5,830 nt of DNA from CAYLSO01 sp964386525. GTDB taxonomy: Bacteria > Eisenbacteria > RBG-16-71-46 > DASYSL01. Where the stretch lies: assembly GCA_964386525.1 (NCBI GenBank), contig CAYLSO010000228.1:1-5830 (forward strand). Reading direction: 5' to 3'. Position numbers and translations under genes: made by a program. The notes beneath the pieces are model-generated. The model was not told the DNA's origin, did not search any database, and worked only from the letters and a program-made list of their open reading frames with translations. Positions 1 through 5,830 of the stretch are shown piece after piece (within the stretch, counting starts at the first letter, position 1; each line of letters starts with the position of its first letter).

Positions 1-1185
1 CGGCTCCGCCTCGCGCCACAGCGCCAGCACGACCTCGTCGGTCAGGCGGCGTTGGATCTGCGGCACCCGCACCCCCGACCCGTCCACCTCCAACAGGCCC
101 CGCTGCGCCAGCCGCCGTGCCGCGGCCGTCCAGGCGCCGGCGCCGGCCCCCAGAGCGTCGATGTCGCCCCAGGGAACCCCGTCCGCGAGCCGCAGCCCGA
201 GCATGAAGGTCTCCACGCCGGCCTGCGCGGTCACATCCTCCCGCTCCCCGACCCAGTCCTGCCCCCCCAGCACCCGTGCCGCGTACGCCTCGGCCGCGCG
301 CGTGTTCCGCCATCGCCTCTGCCCCCAGAACGAGACCGCCGACGGGCCCAGGCCCAGGCAAGGGCGCCGGCGCCAGTAAAGCAGATTGTGCTCCGACTCG
401 TGCCCGGCCCTCGCGAAGTTCGAGACCTCGTACTGCCGGTAGCCGGCGCCCGTCAGCACGGCGGCCGCCGCCTCGAAGAGCTCCGCCGCCGCCTCGTCCC
501 CCGGCGAGCGCACCCTGCCCGCGCGCACGGCCTCGCCCATCGGCGTGCCCGCCTCGGCGGTGAAGTGGTACGCCGACACGTGCGGCGGGGACAGCGCCAC
601 CGTGCGCTCCAGGGTGCGCCGCCAGGCGGCCTCGCCGTGTCCCGGGAAGCCGAAGATGAGGTCCAGGCTCCAGTCCGCGAACGCCGCGCCCACGGCGCCG
701 GCCGCGGCGCGCGCCTCGGCCTCCCCGTGCCCCCGCCCGAGGCGGCGCAACTCGCCCTCGTCCCACGACTGGACGCCGAGGGAGACCCGGTTGACCCCCG
801 CCTCGCGCCACGCCTCGAGGCGCACCGCGCCGACGTCCTCGGGATTCGCCTCCAGCGTGAACTCGGCCCCCGGCGCGAACGCCAACCGCTCGCCCAGCCC
901 GTGCGCCAGGGCCGTCAGGTCGCCGGGCTCCAGACGGCTCGGCGTGCCGCCGCCGAAGAAGAGCGTGGCGAACCGCCCGCCGCCCACCTGCTTGCCTGCC
1001 CCCTCCGCCTCGCGCAGCACGGCGGCCACGAAGCGCTGCGCCCCGCGCGCCGTGTACGGCGCGGTGGCGAAATCGCAGTAGGGGCAGCGGACGCGGCAGA
1101 AGGGAACGTGGATGTAGAGCCCCGGCCCGGCCCCCGCGCCGGGCTTCAGCGGATGGCCTTGAACAGGCGCTGGAAACGGGGCCAA
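1..1185 (-). CDS. hemW: HemW, radical-SAM heme chaperone / HemN-like protein (3' end cut by window edge)
   Basis: HemW is a radical-SAM protein that binds heme and is thought to deliver it to acceptor proteins. It was long annotated as oxygen-independent coproporphyrinogen III oxidase. My translation gives LYIHVPFC followed by a CX3CX2C iron-sulfur motif (CRVRCPYCDF, residues 30-39 from the TTG start), FFGGGTPS at about 76-83, LGVQSW at about 136-141 and HNLLYW at 266-271. The residue after the cluster motif is Asp-Phe rather than the extra Cys of true HemN, and HNxxYW is a HemW hallmark; both favour HemW over the oxidase. About 395 codons are visible against about 380 in the family, so only the extreme C terminus is missing. 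The start is uncertain. TTG at 1185 has GGGGAG five bases upstream; GTG at 1203 has no visible RBS; CTG at 1149 would overlap the lepB stop as CTGA. The gene follows lepB directly, presumably in the same transcript. Confidence 0.9.
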   Translation of the reverse strand, partial: MAPFPAPVQGHPLKPGAGAGPGLYIHVPFCRVRCPYCDFATAPYTARGAQRFVAAVLREAEGAGKQVGGGRFATLFFGGGTPSRLEPGDLTALAHGLGERLAFAPGAEFTLEANPEDVGAVRLEAWREAGVNRVSLGVQSWDEGELRRLGRGHGEAEARAAAGAVGAAFADWSLDLIFGFPGHGEAAWRRTLERTVALSPPHVSAYHFTAEAGTPMGEAVRAGRVRSPGDEAAAELFEAAAAVLTGAGYRQYEVSNFARAGHESEHNLLYWRRRPCLGLGPSAVSFWGQRRWRNTRAAEAYAARVLGGQDWVGEREDVTAQAGVETFMLGLRLADGVPWGDIDALGAGAGAWTAAARRLAQRGLLEVDGSGVRVPQIQRRLTDEVVLALWREAEP

Positions 1186-1769
1186 TTGCGCTCCCCGTCC
1201 CACGACCAGTAGATGAACATGGCCCGGCCCTTGACCAGATCCATGTCCACCGGGCCCCAGTAGCGGCTGTCGTTCGAGTTGTCGCGGTTGTCGCCCATCA
1301 TGAAGAGGTTACCGGGCGGCACGGTGTACGGCCCGAAGTTGTCGCGCGGGCCGAAGCCGGCGGGCTGCAGCAGGGCGTCGCTGTGCTGCACGAAAGGCTC
1401 CGTGCGCTTCTGGGCTTCGACGAAGAGGCCCTTGTCGCGCACCTCCACCGTCTGCCCACCGGTGGCCACGCAGCGCTTGATGTAGTCGCGGCTCGGATCC
1501 TGCGGGAACTGGAAGACGATGACGTCCCCCGGCTGCGGCCGGGTGAGGCCGGGCAGCCGGATGTGGGTGAAGGGGAGCTTGGCGCCGTACTCGAACTTGT
1601 TCACGAACAGGAAGTCGCCGACCAGGAGCGTCGGGAGCATGGACTCCGACGGGATGCGGAACGCCTGCACCACGAAGACGCGCAGGATCAGCGTCAGCAG
1701 GACGGCGTAGACCGCCGTGTCGACGTACTCGCGCAGGATCGATTTCTGCCGCTTCTGGGGCATGCCCAT
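1146..1769 (-). CDS. lepB: Signal peptidase I (leader peptidase)
   Basis: This membrane-bound Ser/Lys protease cleaves signal peptides from proteins exported by Sec or Tat. The 207-residue protein has a basic N terminus (KRQK), one hydrophobic segment at about residues 16-36, and the type I signal peptidase boxes in order. The nucleophile Ser43 lies in PSESMLPT. The general base Lys98 lies in DYIKRCV. The C-terminal box GDNRDNSNDSRYWG spans 159-172. The single transmembrane anchor and short length resemble many non-enteric bacterial forms; E. coli LepB is larger, with two anchors. The ATG at 1769 is preferred over the in-frame ATG at 1763 because GGAGG lies 5 nt upstream of the former. The gene begins 18 nt after the lepA stop, reproducing the classic lepA-lepB pair, and its 3' end overlaps hemW. 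Confidence 0.96.
   Translation of the reverse strand: MGMPQKRQKSILREYVDTAVYAVLLTLILRVFVVQAFRIPSESMLPTLLVGDFLFVNKFEYGAKLPFTHIRLPGLTRPQPGDVIVFQFPQDPSRDYIKRCVATGGQTVEVRDKGLFVEAQKRTEPFVQHSDALLQPAGFGPRDNFGPYTVPPGNLFMMGDNRDNSNDSRYWGPVDMDLVKGRAMFIYWSWDGERNWPRFQRLFKAIR
1191..1196 (-). promoter_or_regulatory. Candidate ribosome binding site for the hemW TTG start
   Basis: On the minus strand this reads GGGGAG, followed by the 5-nt spacer CGCAA and then TTG at 1185. It lies inside the 3' end of lepB. It is the main reason for preferring the TTG start, but purine runs are common in such G+C-rich sequence, so it is only suggestive. Confidence 0.35.
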
Positions 1770-1774
1770 ACCGA

Positions 1775-1779
1775 CCTCC
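1775..1779 (-). promoter_or_regulatory. Shine-Dalgarno site of lepB
   Basis: A perfect GGAGG lies in the 18-nt lepA-lepB gap, with the spacer TCGGT before the ATG at 1769. It decides between two in-frame ATG codons six bases apart in favour of the upstream one. Confidence 0.75.
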
Positions 1780-1787
1780 GGGAGGCG

Positions 1788-3592
<1,805 letters not shown>

Positions 3593-3596
<4 letters not shown>

Positions 3597-4165
3597 CGCC
3601 AGCGCACCCGCGCGGCCAGCGACAGGCCATCCGGCCCCGGCTCGGGGCCGAGTTCGACGTCACCGCTCTTGAGATGGGCGTCCACGTACGCGTCGATCAT
3701 CGAGAGGAACACGACCGCTCCCAGCCACCAGGCATCCTGCTGGCGACGGTTGTAGGTGTTCTCGTACTCCGGCGTGCCGGGGGTGAGTTCCTGGAGGCGC
3801 CGGGAGTCCTGTACGAGGGACGCCACCAGCAAGCCCTCCGCGGCCACCGCCACGCCGGCTTTGATCCAGCTGCCGTTGGTCGCCTGCCCCCAGCCCGGCA
3901 CCGCCAGGGAGCGCAGCATGATGCCGGTGGGTGAACGGAAGAAGCCACCCGGCGCGGCCTGTTGCGCACCGCCGGCGGCCGCTGGCGGCTCCGCCTTGCC
4001 GGTGCTCTCCGCCGGCGCCGCCGCCGGGGCCACGCCCAGGCTCTCGGCCGCCGCCGCATCCCCTGCGGTCGAATCCGCCGGCGCCGCCCGCGCGCTGCCG
4101 GCTGCCGCCACGCCCAGGGCCAGCGCGGCCAGCCCGGCCAGCGCCAGCCCCGCCGCGCGCCTCAT
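3593..4165 (-). CDS. Exported small protein with a DUF5683-type domain, function unknown
   Basis: This 190-residue protein has a likely Sec signal peptide at residues 1-28 (MRRAAGLALAG..., hydrophobic core 6-22, plausible cleavage after SARAA). An Ala/Pro-rich low-complexity linker runs from about 29 to 75. The conserved-looking part begins at SPTGIMLRSLAVPGWGQATNG (about 78-98), followed by hydrophobic stretches at about 102-118 and 146-160. It ends in MIDAYVDAHL (156-165) and a polar tail. The PGWGQ...NG...DAYVDAHL pattern is what I recall for DUF5683, a family common in Bacteroidetes and related phyla; I could not check this by search. The two hydrophobic stretches may be membrane hairpins rather than soluble helices. 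The ATG at 4165 follows GGAGG at a 6-nt spacing, inside a small hairpin. The TGA stop overlaps the lepA GTG. No enzymatic residues are recognised. Confidence 0.75.
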
Positions 4166-4180
4166 CGCCGGCCTCCGGCG
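4166..4180 (-). promoter_or_regulatory. Ribosome binding site within a perfect 6-bp hairpin
   Basis: The minus strand reads CGCCGG-AGG-CCGGCG, a perfect 6-bp inverted repeat with a 3-nt loop that ends exactly at the base before the ATG at 4165. The Shine-Dalgarno GGAGG (4176-4172) is split between the 5' arm and the loop, so the folded form would hide part of the site. The hairpin is seen directly in the sequence; any regulatory role is inferred. Chance inverted repeats are frequent at this base composition. Confidence 0.45.
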
Positions 4181-4206
4181 ACCGCAGCGCCTCGGCCGTG
4201 ACAGGC

Positions 4207-4304
4207 TGGCGGGAACGTGTGGGAATCGAACCCACCCCGGACGGGCGAGCCGCCCGACAGAAGGATTTGAAGTCCTCGGGGACCACCAGATCCCATGCGT
4301 TCCC
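4207..4304 (-). tRNA. selC: tRNA-Sec (anticodon UCA), selenocysteine tRNA
   Basis: This tRNA is charged with serine, which is converted to selenocysteine by SelA, and it is delivered to recoded UGA codons by SelB. I folded it by hand as a 98-nt molecule. The acceptor strand GGGAACGC (4304-4297) faces ACGTTCCC (4218-4211). The 6-bp D stem GGGATC/GGTCCC has a 4-nt loop TGGT. The anticodon stem is GAGGA/TCCTT with loop CTTCAAA, and the anticodon TCA is at 4270-4268. The 25-nt variable region carries a 6-bp stem CGGGCG/CGCCCG. The T arm is GTGGG-TTCGATT-CCCAC, the discriminator is G and CCA is encoded at 4209-4207. The long D stem, extended acceptor, long variable arm and anticodon loop identical to that of E. 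coli selC distinguish it from a suppressor-like serine or leucine tRNA. The eighth acceptor pair is C·A instead of a Watson-Crick pair. It sits 14 nt after ridA and 41 nt before the DUF5683 gene, on the same strand. Confidence 0.95.
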
Positions 4305-4318
4305 GCAGTCCGTCGCGG

Positions 4319-4746
4319 TTAGCGCGCGGCGCGCACGGCCACCAGTTCGATCTCCACGCGGCCGCCCTTCGGCAGCCCGGCCACCTGCACCGTGGAGCGC
4401 GCCGGCAGAGCCCCGCCCAGCGCCTCGCCGTAGATCTCGTTGACGACCTGGAAGTCGGCCAGGTCGGCGAGGAAGATCACCGTCTTGACCACGTCGTGGA
4501 AATCGAAGCCCGCCGCCGCGAGCACGGCCCGCAGGTTGGCGAGCGCCCGCTTCGCCTCGGCCGCCGTGCCTCCGGCCGCCAGCTGACCGGTGGCCGGATC
4601 GAGGCCCAGCTGCCCCGAAGCGAAGAGCCACTCCACGTCGCCGGCACGCACCCGCCGCGCCTGGGCGTACGGACCGATGGCCGCCGGCGCCTCCGGGGTG
4701 CTCACCGGGGCATGCGCCCGACCGCTTCCTGCCGCCTCCGTCCCGC

Positions 4747-4750
<4 letters not shown>
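4319..4750 (-). CDS. ridA: RidA family protein (reactive enamine/imine deaminase; YjgF/YER057c/UK114)
   Basis: RidA proteins are small trimeric enzymes that hydrolyse 2-aminoacrylate and related imines released by PLP enzymes, protecting those enzymes from damage. The 143-residue product has the family features in order: APAAIGPYAQA (21-31), FASGQLGLDPATG (43-55), the helix with ALANLRAVL (69-77), DVVKTVIFLADL (86-97) and PARSTVQVAGLPKGGRVEIE (116-135). Arg118 and Glu134 correspond to the catalytic Arg105 and Glu120 of E. coli RidA, so activity is plausible. The ATG at 4750 overlaps the glmS stop as ATGA. An alternative GTG at 4705 would give 128 residues, the usual family length, and remove a 15-residue N-terminal extension, but it has no visible RBS. 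The stop is TAA. The link to glmS may reflect nitrogen or amino-sugar metabolism, but this is inference. Confidence 0.93.

Positions 4751-5830
<1,080 letters not shown>

Noticed and set aside
52..1212. A plus-strand 386-codon open frame at the left of the window.
   Set aside because: It is the exact codon-for-codon complement of the hemW frame and has low-complexity composition. The minus strand encodes clear radical-SAM motifs.
4207..4304. The tRNA as an opal suppressor or a tRNA-Ser/Leu with a mutated anticodon.
   Set aside because: The 6-bp D stem with a 4-nt loop, the extended acceptor and the anticodon arm match tRNA-Sec rather than ordinary class II tRNAs.
4305..4318. A possible promoter or terminator between ridA and the tRNA.
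   Set aside because: Only 14 bases are available, with no hairpin followed by a T-run and no -10/-35-like elements.
3660..4631. A minus-strand open frame running through the tRNA gene and into ridA and the DUF5683 gene.
   Set aside because: It is Gly/Arg-rich, crosses a tRNA and is out of phase with both recognised genes.

Overview
The window is a compact, high-G+C (well above 60% by eye) bacterial chromosomal segment. Every supported gene is on the minus strand, so the direction of transcription is from the right edge to the left. In that order the genes are: glmS (5' part cut off by the right edge), ridA-family, a selenocysteine tRNA (selC), a small exported DUF5683-type protein, lepA (EF4), lepB (signal peptidase I) and hemW (last few codons cut off by the left edge). 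Spacing is tight throughout. There is an ATGA overlap at glmS/ridA, 14 nt between ridA and the tRNA, 41 nt between the tRNA and the DUF5683 gene, a GTGA overlap at DUF5683/lepA, 18 nt between lepA and lepB, and an overlap at lepB/hemW. No stretch over 300 bases lacks a gene, and I see no convincing internal promoter or terminator.

Most of the content is housekeeping. GlmS makes glucosamine-6-phosphate for cell-wall precursors. RidA hydrolyses reactive enamines and imines. EF4 is a ribosomal GTPase, LepB removes signal peptides from exported proteins, and HemW is a radical-SAM heme-trafficking protein. lepA-lepB and lepA-hemW are both familiar neighbours in bacteria. The exported DUF5683-type protein is the only protein without a known function.

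The most informative feature is the tRNA-Sec gene, which has a UCA anticodon, a 6-bp D stem, a long variable arm and an encoded CCA. It implies that the organism makes selenoproteins, although none is encoded here and no selA, selB or selD is visible. Its position inside a dense protein operon, and a C·A mismatch where the eighth acceptor base pair should be, deserve a second look.

The organism is probably an uncultured-type, high-G+C Gram-negative lineage. The DUF5683-type protein, and an EF4 switch region that reads like those of Bacteroidetes relatives (GITIKSH), hint at an FCB-group-related phylum such as Gemmatimonadota, Eisenbacteria or Krumholzibacteriota. This placement is a guess from sequence flavour and has low confidence. 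I found no mobile elements, CRISPR arrays or novel defence-like systems.
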